A stretch of 64,000 bases of DNA from Chitinophagaceae bacterium PMP191F (GCA_001302245.1 LGYU01000014.1:62001-126000); one strand, 5' to 3'; counted from the first letter of the stretch, positions 7,666 to 17,557 are shown. The notes: a model not told the origin generated them from the sequence alone. Translations and numbers: made by a program.

Positions 7666-10600
7666 ATGGCAAGCAAGTACAGAGAGTTCTCGCAACTGAA
7701 TTTACCCTCTATAGAGCAGGAAATATTGGCTTCTTGGGCTGATAATCAGGCTTTTGAGAAAAGTGTGTCTTTACGCGAAGGAGCAACTCCTTTCGTATTT
7801 TACGAAGGTCCGCCCAGCGCCAACGGTATGCCTGGCATTCACCACGTTATCAGCCGTACATTGAAAGACCTGGTTTGCCGCTACAAAACCATGCAGGGCT
7901 TTCAGGTAAAAAGGAAGGCCGGATGGGATACCCACGGTTTGCCCATTGAACTGGGCGTGGAGAAAGAACTGGGTATTACCAAAGAAGATATTGGCAAAAA
8001 GATCACCGTAGAAGAATACAATAAAAAGTGCCGCGAAGCGGTAATGCGCTATAAGGACAAGTGGGACGATCTGACCCGCAAAATGGGCTATTGGGTAGAT
8101 CTGCAGCATCCCTATATCACTTTTGAAAACAATTACATAGAAACGCTGTGGTACCTGCTGAGCCAGTTGTACAAAAAAGGATTGTTGTATGAAAGTGTGA
8201 GTATTCAGCCTTATTCACCTGCCGCCGGTACCGGTTTGAGCTCGCACGAGCTGAACCAGCCCGGAACTTACAAAGTGGTGAAGGATACCAGTGCAGTGGC
8301 CATGTTCAAGGCTGTACGCAATGCAAAAACTGAATTTCTGTTTCAGGCCGCACACAATGCAGATGCTGCTACTGCCGAAGAGCTTTTTTTCCTGGCATGG
8401 ACCACCACTCCCTGGACGCTGCCCTCCAACCTCGGTTTGACCGTGGGAAGCAATATCAGCTATGTACTGGTAAGGAGCTTCAATCCCTATACACACCTGC
8501 CGGTGAACGTAGTGCTGGCCAAAGACCTGGTAAAGAACTACTTTAAACCAGAAGGTGAAAACGCAGATTTCAGCAGCTATCAAGAAGGTGATAAATTGTT
8601 GCCCTGGAAAATACTGGCTGAGTTTAAAGGCGCACAACTGGAAGGTGCCCGTTACGAACAATTGCTGCCTTTTGAGGCCAATTCACCGGAAGCTGTTAGC
8701 TACAGCATTGAAAATGCACAACCGTTCCAGGTAATGGTAGACAGTTTTGTTACTACCGAAGATGGTACCGGCATTGTGCATACTGCACCCGATTTTGGTG
8801 CAGATGACTATAAAGTAGGAACCAAATATGGTATCGGTTATTTTACCGGTGTGAACGAATACGGTCGCAGGGAAAAACTGGTATTAGTAGACAGGCAGGG
8901 GAAATTTGTAGAAGGCCTGGGTGAGTTCAGCAACCGTTATGTAAAGAACTACAAAGATGATCCCAATTATGTGGATGTGAATGTTGACATCTGCGTAAAA
9001 CTGAAAAAAGAGAACCGCGCGTTCAAAATAGAAAAATACGAGCACAATTATCCGCATTGCTGGCGTACTGATAAACCGGTATTGTACTATCCGTTAGATG
9101 CCTGGTTTATTAAAACTACTGCTGTGCGCGAACGTATGGTGGAACTGAATAAAACCATCAACTGGAAACCAAAATCAACCGGCGAAGGCCGGTTTGGTAA
9201 CTGGCTGGAGAATATGGTGGACTGGAACCTGAGTCGCAGCCGTTTCTGGGGTACTCCTTTACCTGTATGGAAAACAGAAGATGGGCAGGAGGAAAAATGT
9301 ATCGGTTCTATACCCGAATTGCTGGAAGAGTGTGCAAAAGCCGATAAGGCCTTAGGTACCAATAATGGAAAACTTACTAAAGAACATACACTTGATCTGC
9401 ATAAGCCTTATGTGGATGAAATAGTGCTGGTGAGCGATAGCGGAAAACCCATGAAGCGTGTACCCGATCTGATCGACGTATGGTTTGACAGCGGCGCCAT
9501 GCCGTATGCTCAGTGGGGATTAGATCATGAAAAACTGAAAGCAGGCGATCCCTATCCGTTCAATCAGCCATTTGATAAAAATTATCCTGCTGATTATATC
9601 GCAGAAGGGGTAGACCAGACAAGAGGCTGGTTCTATACTCTGCATGCCATCGCCGGGTTGCTGTTTGATTCGGTAGCCTATAAAACCTGTGTATCGAACG
9701 GGTTGGTACTGGATAAGAATGGTAACAAAATGAGTAAGCGTTTGGGTAATGTGGTAGATCCGTTCCAGACCATACAACAATATGGAGCGGATGCCACACG
9801 CTGGTACCTGATCACCAATGCTTCTCCGTGGGAGAACATGAAATTTGATGTGGATGGTATCAAAGAAGTACAACGCAAATTCTTCGGCACACTGTACAAT
9901 ACCTACCAGTTCTTTGCACTGTACGCCAACGTAGATGGCTTCTCATTCAAAGAGGCGTATGTGCCGCTGGAACAGCGTCCGGAAATTGACCGCTGGATCC
10001 TGTCATCACTCAATACATTGGTAAAGAAAGTGAACGAGTACATGGACGATTATGAGCCTACGCAGGCCGGTCGTTTAATGGAAGAGTTCCTGGACGAGCA
10101 TCTGAGCAACTGGTATGTTCGTTTGTGCCGTCGCCGTTTCTGGAAAGGAGAATATGAACTGGATAAGATCTGTGCTTATCAAACGCTGTACGAGTGCCTG
10201 GAAACGCTGGTAAAACTGATGGCGCCGTTATCGCCATTCTTCAGTGATGTGCTGTACCGGAACCTCAACGCGGTAACCGGCCTTAATAAAGAAGAATCAG
10301 TACACCATGCATTGTATCCGAAGGCCAACGAAGCAGCTATTGATGGCGCACTGGAAGAAAGGATGCAGATGGCGCAGGATATCTCTTCGCTAATCCTGTC
10401 GCTGCGTAAAAAAGTGAACATTAAGGTTCGTCAGCCGTTACAGAAGGCGCTGATCCCTGTACTGAATCCCGCCATGAAAAAACAGTTGAGCCTGGTGGAA
10501 GACCTGGTGAAAAGCGAGGTGAACGTGAAGGAGCTGCAGTATCTGACGGAAGACAATGGGTTTATCAAGAAAAGAATAAAGCCTAACTACATTGCACTGG

Positions 10601-11091
10601 GAAAAAAACTGGGTGCAAAAATGAAAGCAGTAGCGGCAGCGTTAGGAAGTTTTGCACAGGAAGACATCAGTAAGTTAGAAAAAGAAGGCAGTATTTCATT
10701 GTTTATTGATAACGAACCCTTAATATTACAGGTTAATGAAGTAGAGATAGCCAGCGAAGATATTCCCGGCTGGATGGTGGCAAACAAGGACGCTCTGACC
10801 GTAGCTTTAGATGTAACTATAACCCCCGAACTGGTAAGCGAAGGCAATGCCCGCGAGCTGGTTAACCGTATCCAGAAAATCCGCAAAGATAATGGGTATG
10901 AACTGACTGACAGGATATTGGTACAGGTTACCGAACACCAGGAACTAAAGGAACCGATAGCCCGATTTAATACCTATATTTGCGCCGAAATTTTGGCAGA
11001 TAAACTGGAGTTAGTACCCGGTTTATCAGATGGCACTGAAATTGAAGTGAATGATATTCCTTTAAAAGTGTTCGTTACAAAAAAAGCGTAA
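7666..11091 (+). CDS. ileS: Isoleucyl-tRNA synthetase
   Basis: Charges tRNA-Ile with isoleucine in the cytoplasm. This is a long 1141-residue enzyme of the eukaryote-like type that is usual in Bacteroidota. The class I HIGH motif appears as PGIHH at residues 56-60 and KMSKR at 688-692, with the large CP1 editing insertion between (LAWTTTPWTLPSN marks its entry). The anticodon-binding helical domain and a C-terminal extension follow. The stop is 4 bp before the next gene's ATG, so the DksA-like gene is almost certainly co-transcribed. Confidence 0.98.
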   Translation: MASKYREFSQLNLPSIEQEILASWADNQAFEKSVSLREGATPFVFYEGPPSANGMPGIHHVISRTLKDLVCRYKTMQGFQVKRKAGWDTHGLPIELGVEKELGITKEDIGKKITVEEYNKKCREAVMRYKDKWDDLTRKMGYWVDLQHPYITFENNYIETLWYLLSQLYKKGLLYESVSIQPYSPAAGTGLSSHELNQPGTYKVVKDTSAVAMFKAVRNAKTEFLFQAAHNADAATAEELFFLAWTTTPWTLPSNLGLTVGSNISYVLVRSFNPYTHLPVNVVLAKDLVKNYFKPEGENADFSSYQEGDKLLPWKILAEFKGAQLEGARYEQLLPFEANSPEAVSYSIENAQPFQVMVDSFVTTEDGTGIVHTAPDFGADDYKVGTKYGIGYFTGVNEYGRREKLVLVDRQGKFVEGLGEFSNRYVKNYKDDPNYVDVNVDICVKLKKENRAFKIEKYEHNYPHCWRTDKPVLYYPLDAWFIKTTAVRERMVELNKTINWKPKSTGEGRFGNWLENMVDWNLSRSRFWGTPLPVWKTEDGQEEKCIGSIPELLEECAKADKALGTNNGKLTKEHTLDLHKPYVDEIVLVSDSGKPMKRVPDLIDVWFDSGAMPYAQWGLDHEKLKAGDPYPFNQPFDKNYPADYIAEGVDQTRGWFYTLHAIAGLLFDSVAYKTCVSNGLVLDKNGNKMSKRLGNVVDPFQTIQQYGADATRWYLITNASPWENMKFDVDGIKEVQRKFFGTLYNTYQFFALYANVDGFSFKEAYVPLEQRPEIDRWILSSLNTLVKKVNEYMDDYEPTQAGRLMEEFLDEHLSNWYVRLCRRRFWKGEYELDKICAYQTLYECLETLVKLMAPLSPFFSDVLYRNLNAVTGLNKEESVHHALYPKANEAAIDGALEERMQMAQDISSLILSLRKKVNIKVRQPLQKALIPVLNPAMKKQLSLVEDLVKSEVNVKELQYLTEDNGFIKKRIKPNYIALGKKLGAKMKAVAAALGSFAQEDISKLEKEGSISLFIDNEPLILQVNEVEIASEDIPGWMVANKDALTVALDVTITPELVSEGNARELVNRIQKIRKDNGYELTDRILVQVTEHQELKEPIARFNTYICAEILADKLELVPGLSDGTEIEVNDIPLKVFVTKKA

Positions 11092-11095
11092 TAGT

Positions 11096-11956
11096 ATGGC
11101 AACCAAGAAGAAAGCGGCTAAGCCAGCTAAAAAAACGATTGCCCCTAAAAAGCCCGCCCCTGCTAAAAAGGCGGCTGCCAAACCTGCACGTGCTGCAGGG
11201 AGCAAGGTAACCGCGAAGCCCGCGGCTAAAAAGGTAGCATCGAAGCCTGTTGCAAAAGCAGCACCCAAAAAAACGGCTAAGCCTGCTCCTAAACCGGTTG
11301 CCAAAGCAGCTGTAGCTAAAACCCCCGTGGTGGCTGTGAAATCTGCACAGAAGCCGGTTGTAAAACCCGCTGCAGTTCCGCCGTCGCCCCCTGTTAAAGT
11401 AGAAAAGAAAGTTGAGGTAAAACCAGAACCGGTTGCACCGCCACCCCCACCCAAAAAACCGGTAGCTCCGGCTAAACCAGTGAAGGTGGTCATTCCAGAA
11501 ATTAAAACAAAAACGGTTCGCAAATACGAACCGGAATTTACTAAATCCGTATTGGATCAACCCGAAAATACACAAACAGGACCAACCATGAGATACAGCG
11601 ACGCCGAATTAGCCGAGTTCAAAGATTTGATTTATAAGAAATTGGATCAGGCCAAGAAAGAGCTTTCTTATCTGCAGGGACTCATTACCCGCAAAGATGA
11701 AATGGGTGGTGATGAAACGGAAAACCGTTACATGACCATGGAAGATGGCAGTATGAGTATGGAGCGCGAGCAGTTAGCCCAGATGGCCAGCCGCCAGATT
11801 AATTATATTGATCACCTGGAAAAAGCACTGATGCGCATCGAAAATAAAACCTACGGTATTTGCCGTGTAACCGGTAAACTGATCGATAAAGCACGTTTAC
11901 GCGCGGTTCCCCATGCCACACTGAGTATCGAAGCCAAGCAGATGATGAACAAATAA
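11096..11956 (+). CDS. DksA/TraR-like protein with histone-H1-like N-terminal tail
   Basis: A 286-residue fusion-like protein. Residues 1 to about 140 are a low-complexity basic tail of Ala, Lys and Pro repeats (AAKPAKK, KPAPAKKAA, KKTAKPAPKP) resembling bacterial histone-H1-like proteins, expected to bind nucleic acid. Residues about 165-286 resemble the DksA/TraR fold: a helical hairpin (coiled-coil) followed by YGICRVTGKLI and ALL-type C-terminal segment RLRAVPHATLSIEAK. Of the four zinc-ligand cysteines of classical DksA only the first is kept; the others read Thr, Ser and Ala, so zinc binding is unlikely. The acidic tip typical of DksA (D-x-x-D-x-A) is not obvious. It lies 4 bp after ileS and ends in a strong terminator. 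Likely an RNA-polymerase- or nucleoid-associated factor; the exact role is unknown. Confidence 0.8.
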   Translation: MATKKKAAKPAKKTIAPKKPAPAKKAAAKPARAAGSKVTAKPAAKKVASKPVAKAAPKKTAKPAPKPVAKAAVAKTPVVAVKSAQKPVVKPAAVPPSPPVKVEKKVEVKPEPVAPPPPPKKPVAPAKPVKVVIPEIKTKTVRKYEPEFTKSVLDQPENTQTGPTMRYSDAELAEFKDLIYKKLDQAKKELSYLQGLITRKDEMGGDETENRYMTMEDGSMSMEREQLAQMASRQINYIDHLEKALMRIENKTYGICRVTGKLIDKARLRAVPHATLSIEAKQMMNK

Positions 11957-11978
11957 TCCTCTTTCGGTTTAAATAAAT

Positions 11979-12014
11979 TAAGGGGTCGGAAAGTATTTTT
12001 CCGGCCCCTTTTAT
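11979..12014 (+). terminator. Rho-independent terminator after the ileS transcript
   Basis: aaggggtcgga (11980-11990) pairs with tccggcccctt (12000-12010, one G-U pair) around a short loop and is followed by TTATT. An A-rich left flank means it may also act on the opposite strand. Confidence 0.85.
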
Positions 12015-12026
12015 TGTTTTGATAAA

Positions 12027-12058
12027 CCGGTACAGACTGGATTCTGTACCGGCTTTTA
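12027..12058 (-). terminator. Terminator hairpin after dipeptidyl peptidase gene
   Basis: A perfect 10-bp stem, ccggtacaga (12027-12036) with tctgtaccgg (12043-12052), lies 8 bp beyond the minus-strand stop codon. A T-rich run on that strand follows (TTTATC), and on the plus strand CTTTTATTTT follows, so it probably works in both directions between the convergent genes. Confidence 0.7.
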
Positions 12059-12060
12059 TT

Positions 12061-14196
12061 TTAGAATCCGCTGCGTTGGGATATTTCCCAGAATGCTGCC
12101 GGCATTGGCTTGTTCAGCAGGTAATTGTAATAGAAATTATACGCCTCTGTACGATTGTGGGCGCCTTTCAGACCACCAATACCATGACGTTCGCCGGGGT
12201 AGATCATCAGTTCAAAATGTTTCTTCAGATCTTCCAGTTTATTGATCAGTGTCAGTGTGTTCTGCATGTGCACATTGTCGTCTGAAGTACCATGAATAAT
12301 GCGCAACAGGCCCTTGTACTGGTTGGCATAGGTCATTACAGACGTTTTTTTATACCCTTCCGGGTTTTCCTGCGGCGTGTCCATATAGCGTTCTGTGTAG
12401 TGCGAATCGTAAAACTGCCAGTCGGTAACTGAAGAGTTGGCTATGCCATAAGGAAATACACTTGCGCCATAGGTAAGCGCCATACAGGTCATATAACCAC
12501 CAAAGCTGCCACCGGTAATACACAGTTTGCTGCCATCTACCCAGGATTGATTTTTGAGCCATTTGCCACAGGTCATAAAATCTTCAATTTCATATTTACC
12601 CATCTGGCGGTGGATGTAGTTCATACCCACTTTACCAAAGTGGCCACTGCTGCGGTTGTCCATTACTACCTGCACCAGGCCTTCCTGTGCCCACCATTGT
12701 GTAGCGCCGGCAGGAGTTACCCAGCGGTCATACACACGGCCTGCATTGGGACCACCGTAAATGCTCACCAGCACCGGGTACTTTTTGTTAGGATCAAAAT
12801 TGGTGGGGTAGGTGATGGTCATGGGCAGATCAAATTTGCCATCATCTGATTTTACACGTACCAATTCTGTTTTTGGCAGATTGTATGCATCAAAATCAGC
12901 GCCTTTGCTGTTGCCCAGTTCACGTATTATTTTCCCTTTGATATCTACCAGCGCCATAGTAGACGGAGTAGATACATTGGAATATGTAGTGATGAAATAT
13001 TTTGCGTTGGGAGAAAGAGAAATCTGGTCGTGGCTGTAATCGCCAAAAGTAAGACGGGTTAAACCTTTGCCATCGAAGTTCACTTTGTAGAAATCGAAAC
13101 GGGCAGAGTTTTCTTTCCGTGCGCGGAAGTAGATCACTTTCGCTTTTTCATCCACCCTGGTTATGTCAGTTCCCCAGAAATTGCCGGTTGTAATCTGGTT
13201 TACCAGCTTGCCCGTAACGTCGTGCAGGTACAGGTTTTCCCAGCCATCTTTATCGCTCTGCATAATAAAACCTTTATTGACAGAGAGAAATTCAATACGG
13301 TCAGATTTATCGAGGTCGATCCAGGTAGATTGTTTTTCATCGTAAACCTCTTTTTTGCTGCCATTGTTGACATCCACAGCATACAGCTTCAGATTGTCCT
13401 GTCCGCGGTTAAGCCATTGTATCCAGAGCTGACCATCAGGGGTCCAGTAAGGTGCGCCAAAATACTGGTCGTCCTTTTCATTAAAATCAGCCCAGGTGGT
13501 AGTGGTATTGTCTACCGATACGATACCTATTTTAACAGCCGGGTTTTTATCACCAGCTTTGGGATAATGCTGGTTTTCAAGATAACCATGTTGTCCGTCA
13601 ATAACATAAATAGGAAATACAGGTACCTGTGTGTCATCGGAACGGAAATAAGCAATGTGTTTGCTGTCCGGACCCCACCAAAATGATTTGTAGCGGCTGG
13701 CACGGCCCAGGATCTCTTCATAATACACCCAGGAAGCATAGCCGTTCAGAATGGTTTCAGAACCATCTTTGGTGAATTGTATCTCTTTACCGGTAGCAAT
13801 TTCTTTTGCATACAGGTTATTGTCTTTTTTAGTGTAGGCTACCCATTTACCATCGGGTGAAGTGGTTTCATTACGTTTGTCGGATGCTGTGCTCTGCTGA
13901 CCAAAGCCTCCGGCCATACGGGGGGCTTCGGACAACTGGCCGGTATATGGAACTGCTTTGCCGGTTTTCACTTCTACAGACATAGGCGTGTTTTTCCCGT
14001 CGGCGCCTCTTTGCAATTCAATGTAATGTTCATCATCCACCCATCCGCGAATGAGTGGTAATGGTTTGCTGATATTAGCCTGACCGGTGTTTTTGAACAG
14101 CTGGTCGTATGTGAAGTTCTTTTGCTGCGCGGCGGCTGGCAGACCAACGGCAGCCAGCAACAGGCAGGTAGATAGAGACAGTACAGCGTTTCTCAT
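12061..14196 (-). CDS. Dipeptidyl peptidase IV-like serine peptidase (S9B)
   Basis: Exported peptidase expected to cut Xaa-Pro or Xaa-Ala dipeptides from peptide N-termini in the periplasm. The start at 14196 gives a signal peptide (MRNAVLSLS, then LLLAAVGLPAAAQ) and a 711-residue protein; the longer frame to 14268 has no signal logic. An N-terminal beta-propeller is followed by the prolyl-oligopeptidase catalytic domain with the nucleophile serine in GGSFGGYM, the aspartate in GTSDDNVHMQN and the histidine in GERHGIGG. The YEEILGR motif of the DPP-IV substrate clamp (double glutamate) is present near residue 155. A single-gene transcript with terminators behind it. Confidence 0.94.
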   Translation of the reverse strand: MRNAVLSLSTCLLLAAVGLPAAAQQKNFTYDQLFKNTGQANISKPLPLIRGWVDDEHYIELQRGADGKNTPMSVEVKTGKAVPYTGQLSEAPRMAGGFGQQSTASDKRNETTSPDGKWVAYTKKDNNLYAKEIATGKEIQFTKDGSETILNGYASWVYYEEILGRASRYKSFWWGPDSKHIAYFRSDDTQVPVFPIYVIDGQHGYLENQHYPKAGDKNPAVKIGIVSVDNTTTTWADFNEKDDQYFGAPYWTPDGQLWIQWLNRGQDNLKLYAVDVNNGSKKEVYDEKQSTWIDLDKSDRIEFLSVNKGFIMQSDKDGWENLYLHDVTGKLVNQITTGNFWGTDITRVDEKAKVIYFRARKENSARFDFYKVNFDGKGLTRLTFGDYSHDQISLSPNAKYFITTYSNVSTPSTMALVDIKGKIIRELGNSKGADFDAYNLPKTELVRVKSDDGKFDLPMTITYPTNFDPNKKYPVLVSIYGGPNAGRVYDRWVTPAGATQWWAQEGLVQVVMDNRSSGHFGKVGMNYIHRQMGKYEIEDFMTCGKWLKNQSWVDGSKLCITGGSFGGYMTCMALTYGASVFPYGIANSSVTDWQFYDSHYTERYMDTPQENPEGYKKTSVMTYANQYKGLLRIIHGTSDDNVHMQNTLTLINKLEDLKKHFELMIYPGERHGIGGLKGAHNRTEAYNFYYNYLLNKPMPAAFWEISQRSGF

Positions 14197-14265
14197 GAAT
14201 GAAATAATTAGGCGATGAATGTACGATGGTGCCCTGAATATTTTTAAACCGGCTGTCAAATAAGA

Positions 14266-14273
14266 CAAAAGTA
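14266..14273 (-). promoter_or_regulatory. Bacteroidota -7 element for the DPP-IV gene
   Basis: Read on the minus strand, TACTTTTG fits TAnnTTTG, 70 bp before the chosen start codon. It lies inside the longer alternative frame, which supports the shorter start. Confidence 0.45.
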
Positions 14274-14452
14274 GTCAGTCATTGGGGCTTTACGGTGAGG
14301 CGGAGAATTAACAAATTGTGGCATGTGCAGATTTACAGGAAGTTCCAGGGGAGCCTTGTTACATTATTATTGACGGTCTTGAAACCGGGCGCTCCTTTAA
14401 TAGGTTTACTTGAAGCTGTATATGTGGTATGAATGATAGTAAGAGAAGAATG

Positions 14453-15084
14453 TTATTTGATAAGTGATAAGGCCGGCTTTTTAAGCATTGCATTAGCTTT
14501 CTTCAACTTTTCCGGGAACAACGTGTCTGTAGCCGCTACATTGCTTTTTGTAACAATGAAAACAGGTGAATGCTGTTTTTTAACTGCACTTTTGCGGGCT
14601 TTATTTTTTCCGGTTACAGATATATTAACAAATTTAATCAATCCGTTTAATAAAAAAGCCAAATAATCAATAGGCAAGGTTGGATCAAAAGTAACTATGG
14701 TAATTTTGTTTTTAATCTTGTATACCCCTTTAATTGTAAATTCTTTACTAAATTCTAAATAGTATGTTTTTACAATTCGGTGATAGAGTGCTGTTTGTTC
14801 TTTAGTGCTACCTAGGAACATGATTGTACATTCCGGGGTGCCCTCTGTAAAGTCTTTTATAATCTGAATCACAGTAGTCAGTACTTTTAAAATATCTCCA
14901 TTATTGGAATTGAAAGGTCATCAATAGAGCCATCAGCCAACAGGTCTCCAAAAGCAAGATTGAAAACGTTATTCATGTGAGTAGGCGTAAACTCTACAAC
15001 TTTTATTATGGCGCGTTTTCCGGTACTGGTAAAAGTGTGGCGTGTAGCTAACAGACGGTCATAAGAATAAGGTCTGACAGTCAT
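14453..15084 (-). pseudogene. DUF6934-family gene broken by one frameshift
   Basis: Two adjacent minus-strand frames are two halves of one protein. The first (14887-15084) gives a 65-residue start with SYDRLLATRHTFTSTGKRA, VFNLAFGD and DDLSIP. The second (14453 to about 14905) continues with NNGDILKVLTTVI, then FLGSTKEQTALYHRIV and FTIKGVYK. Joined, these follow the DUF6934 family order (FxSxGxxGxIxK, YNLAFGD, DD, NNGDxxKVLxTV, GSTxxRxxLYR). One missing base near 14905-14907 separates them. The extra C-terminal part (about residues 125-205) is basic and less typical. Function of the family is unknown. A sequencing error cannot be excluded; if real, the gene is inactive or uses frameshifting. 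Confidence 0.75.
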
Positions 15085-15209
15085 ATGAAACCGAGCATTT
15101 CATATAGAAACAAAAAAGAATTGATTATGCCTAAGAAATAAAATGATAAAGATTTTATTAAGCCAGAGCAAAAGTCTTTACCGATGTTTTGTGAAGTTAT
15201 TATCATATA

Positions 15210-15250
15210 AAAATGCGCGATACAAAAGAGTTGTATCGCGCATTTTATTT
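15210..15250 (-). terminator. Strong terminator after the ABC exporter gene
   Basis: aaaatgcgcgatacaa (15210-15225) and ttgtatcgcgcatttt (15231-15246) form a perfect 16-bp stem with a 5-base loop, 35 bp beyond the minus-strand stop. The T run is present on both strands, so it can also close transcripts from the other side. Confidence 0.85.
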
Positions 15251-15280
15251 AAAAAGCTGATTTGTATTTACATGCTGCAA

Positions 15281-17116
15281 TTATTTCACTTCCTGCATCT
15301 CTACCAGTTTGCGATAGAAACCATTTTGTGCAATGAGCGAGTCATGTGTGCCGCGTTCAACGATCTGGCCTTTCTGCAATACAATGATCTCGTCTGCATG
15401 ACGGATAGTGCTGAGGCGGTGCGCAATGACAACACTGGTACGGTTGGCCATCATTTTATTGATAGCATCCTGCACCAGGCGTTCGCTTTCGGTATCAAGA
15501 GAAGAAGTTGCTTCATCCAGGATCAGGATGGGGGGATTTTTCAATACCGCACGGGCAATGGTTACACGCTGACGCTCACCCCCACTCAGTTTGCTGCCGC
15601 GATCACCGATATTGGTCTGATAGTTCTCTTCCTTCTGCATAATGAAGTCGTGCGCATTGGCAATCCTGGCTGCCTGTTCTATATCATCAATGGTTGCCAC
15701 GGGATTACCTAATGAAATGTTGGCAGCAATGGTATCATTGAACAGGATGGGTTCCTGCGTTACAATACCAATCTGGTCGCGCAGTGATAGCAGGGAAATA
15801 TCTTTGATATTAATGCCATCAATTAACAACTCACCATTGCTGACGTCATGAAAACGAGGGATCAGATCGGCCAGGGTTGATTTACCTGCACCGGAAGAGC
15901 CTACCAGTGCTACTGTTTTCCCTTTTTCAATGGTCAGGTTGATATTGTCAAGAATGGTAACATCATCATACTTGAAGGTAACATTGCGAAACTCAATGCC
16001 TTTATTAAAACTGTTCAGTTGTACAGGGTTGGGTGCCTCCTGTACTGTAACGGGCGCTTTTAATACTTCTTCAATACGTTTGATGGCAGCGCTTCCACGT
16101 TGTGAATTGTAAAAGGCTGTTGACAATGATTTTGCCGGGTTGATGATCTGTGTAAAGAATACGATGTAGGTAATAAATGCATCAGATTGTAAGGCTGGTC
16201 CACCCAACAGATCCTTGCCTCCTAATACCAACTGACCGCCAAACCACAATACGCAGCACAGCACAATTACACCCAGGAACTCTGACATAGGAGATGCGAG
16301 GTCCCTGCGGAAATTCATTTTGTTACGTATATGGTTCAGGGCTGTATTGGTGCCAAGAAATTTAGATTCTAATAATTTCTCTGCATTAAATGCTTTGATA
16401 ACACGAAGACCACCCAGTGTTTCGTCCAGGATAGACATCATCAATCCCATCTTCTCCTGAGCTTCGTTAGATTGCTTTTTTAAAGAACGGCTTACACGGC
16501 CTATAATAAAACCGGTAAGTGGCAACAGTACCAGCAAAAATAGCGACAACGTGGGACTGAGCATGGTAAGGCTTACCAAGATGATCAGTATGGTCATAGG
16601 TTCCCTGATAAGACCTTCCAGTGTGCTCATCACACTCCATTCTACCTCATTCGCATCATTGCTCATACGGCTGATCAGGTCACCCTTGCGTTGCTCTGTA
16701 AAAAAGCCGATAGGCAATTCCAGGATCTTAATATACAGATCTGCACGCAACCTTGTCATAACATAGTTGCGCATAGGCGCCAGTACGCGGTAAGAAAGGT
16801 ATGTGAATGCGTTTTTAAGGAAAATAGAGGTAATGATCACCACGCAAATGAAGCCCAGGGCGTATACTTTGCTATGGTTATCGATCAGTTGGGTGAGTAT
16901 GTATTTGAGATAGAGCAGGATGCTGTCTGCCGAAAAATGCAGATCCGGGCGTACACGAACTGGCGCATCTTTTCCGAACAGCAGTTGCAGAAAGGGGGCC
17001 AGCATGGCCAGTGATACCAGCGAAAATACAATTGATAACAGGTTGAAAATAAAGTACAATACAATGCTTCCTTTCTTGTCACGGAGGTAATATAAAATTG
17101 TCGAAAACCGCTTCAT
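15281..17116 (-). CDS. ABC exporter half-transporter, MsbA-like
   Basis: A 611-residue protein with an N-terminal exporter membrane domain (six predicted helices, residues about 15-320) fused to an ATPase domain. The ATPase has Walker A GSSGAGKST, the signature LSGGERQRVTIARA, Walker B ILILDEATSSLD and the switch histidine in IAHRLSTIRHAD. The family exports lipids (MsbA, lipid A core) or drugs; the homodimer acts in the inner membrane. The substrate cannot be fixed from sequence, but a single housekeeping-like copy between unrelated genes suggests lipid export. It is divergent from rbfA with 66 bp between starts. Confidence 0.9.
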   Translation of the reverse strand: MKRFSTILYYLRDKKGSIVLYFIFNLLSIVFSLVSLAMLAPFLQLLFGKDAPVRVRPDLHFSADSILLYLKYILTQLIDNHSKVYALGFICVVIITSIFLKNAFTYLSYRVLAPMRNYVMTRLRADLYIKILELPIGFFTEQRKGDLISRMSNDANEVEWSVMSTLEGLIREPMTILIILVSLTMLSPTLSLFLLVLLPLTGFIIGRVSRSLKKQSNEAQEKMGLMMSILDETLGGLRVIKAFNAEKLLESKFLGTNTALNHIRNKMNFRRDLASPMSEFLGVIVLCCVLWFGGQLVLGGKDLLGGPALQSDAFITYIVFFTQIINPAKSLSTAFYNSQRGSAAIKRIEEVLKAPVTVQEAPNPVQLNSFNKGIEFRNVTFKYDDVTILDNINLTIEKGKTVALVGSSGAGKSTLADLIPRFHDVSNGELLIDGINIKDISLLSLRDQIGIVTQEPILFNDTIAANISLGNPVATIDDIEQAARIANAHDFIMQKEENYQTNIGDRGSKLSGGERQRVTIARAVLKNPPILILDEATSSLDTESERLVQDAINKMMANRTSVVIAHRLSTIRHADEIIVLQKGQIVERGTHDSLIAQNGFYRKLVEMQEVK

Positions 17117-17182
17117 GTAGGTTAAAATAGTGAGTAAAACGGTGCAAAGTAACTAATTTTACTGCTTTAATACGTTAAGGAA

Positions 17183-17557
17183 ATGCAAGAAGGAAAACGA
17201 CAGAAACAGATAGCCGCACTGCTGAATGAAGAGCTGAATACCATTTTTCAACGGCTGGGACTTAATATGATTGAGGGTGGAATGGTATCGATCTCCTCTG
17301 TAAAAGTGACTCCTGATCTGCTGGAAGCACGCATTTACCTGAGCTTTTTCCAGACAAAGAACGCGCAGGCTGCATTGAAAAAGGTTGAAGACCGCAGTTG
17401 GGAGATCAAAAAAGAGCTGGCTGCACGTGTAGCCAAACAATTACGCCGCATGCCTGAATTGAGATATTTCCATGACGATACACTGGATTATGTATTCAAA
17501 ATGGAAGAAGTGTTTAAGAAGATCAAAGAGGATGAACAGAAAAAAGAGGAAGAATAG
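17183..17557 (+). CDS. rbfA: Ribosome-binding factor A
   Basis: A 124-residue KH-fold protein that helps 30S maturation and cold adaptation. The N-terminus QKQIAALLNEELNTIF and the later VSISSVKVTPDL strand followed by LRRMPELRYFHDDTLDY are the family marks; the C-terminus is a short Glu/Lys tail. It is followed by the LolC/E permease gene after 73 bp, an arrangement common in Bacteroidota. Confidence 0.95.
   Translation: MQEGKRQKQIAALLNEELNTIFQRLGLNMIEGGMVSISSVKVTPDLLEARIYLSFFQTKNAQAALKKVEDRSWEIKKELAARVAKQLRRMPELRYFHDDTLDYVFKMEEVFKKIKEDEQKKEEE

Noticed and set aside
11062-11575. Long Gly/Phe-rich reading frames opposite the DksA-like gene
   Set aside because: They are the antisense reflection of the Ala/Lys/Pro codon repeats of the real gene and have no start signals.
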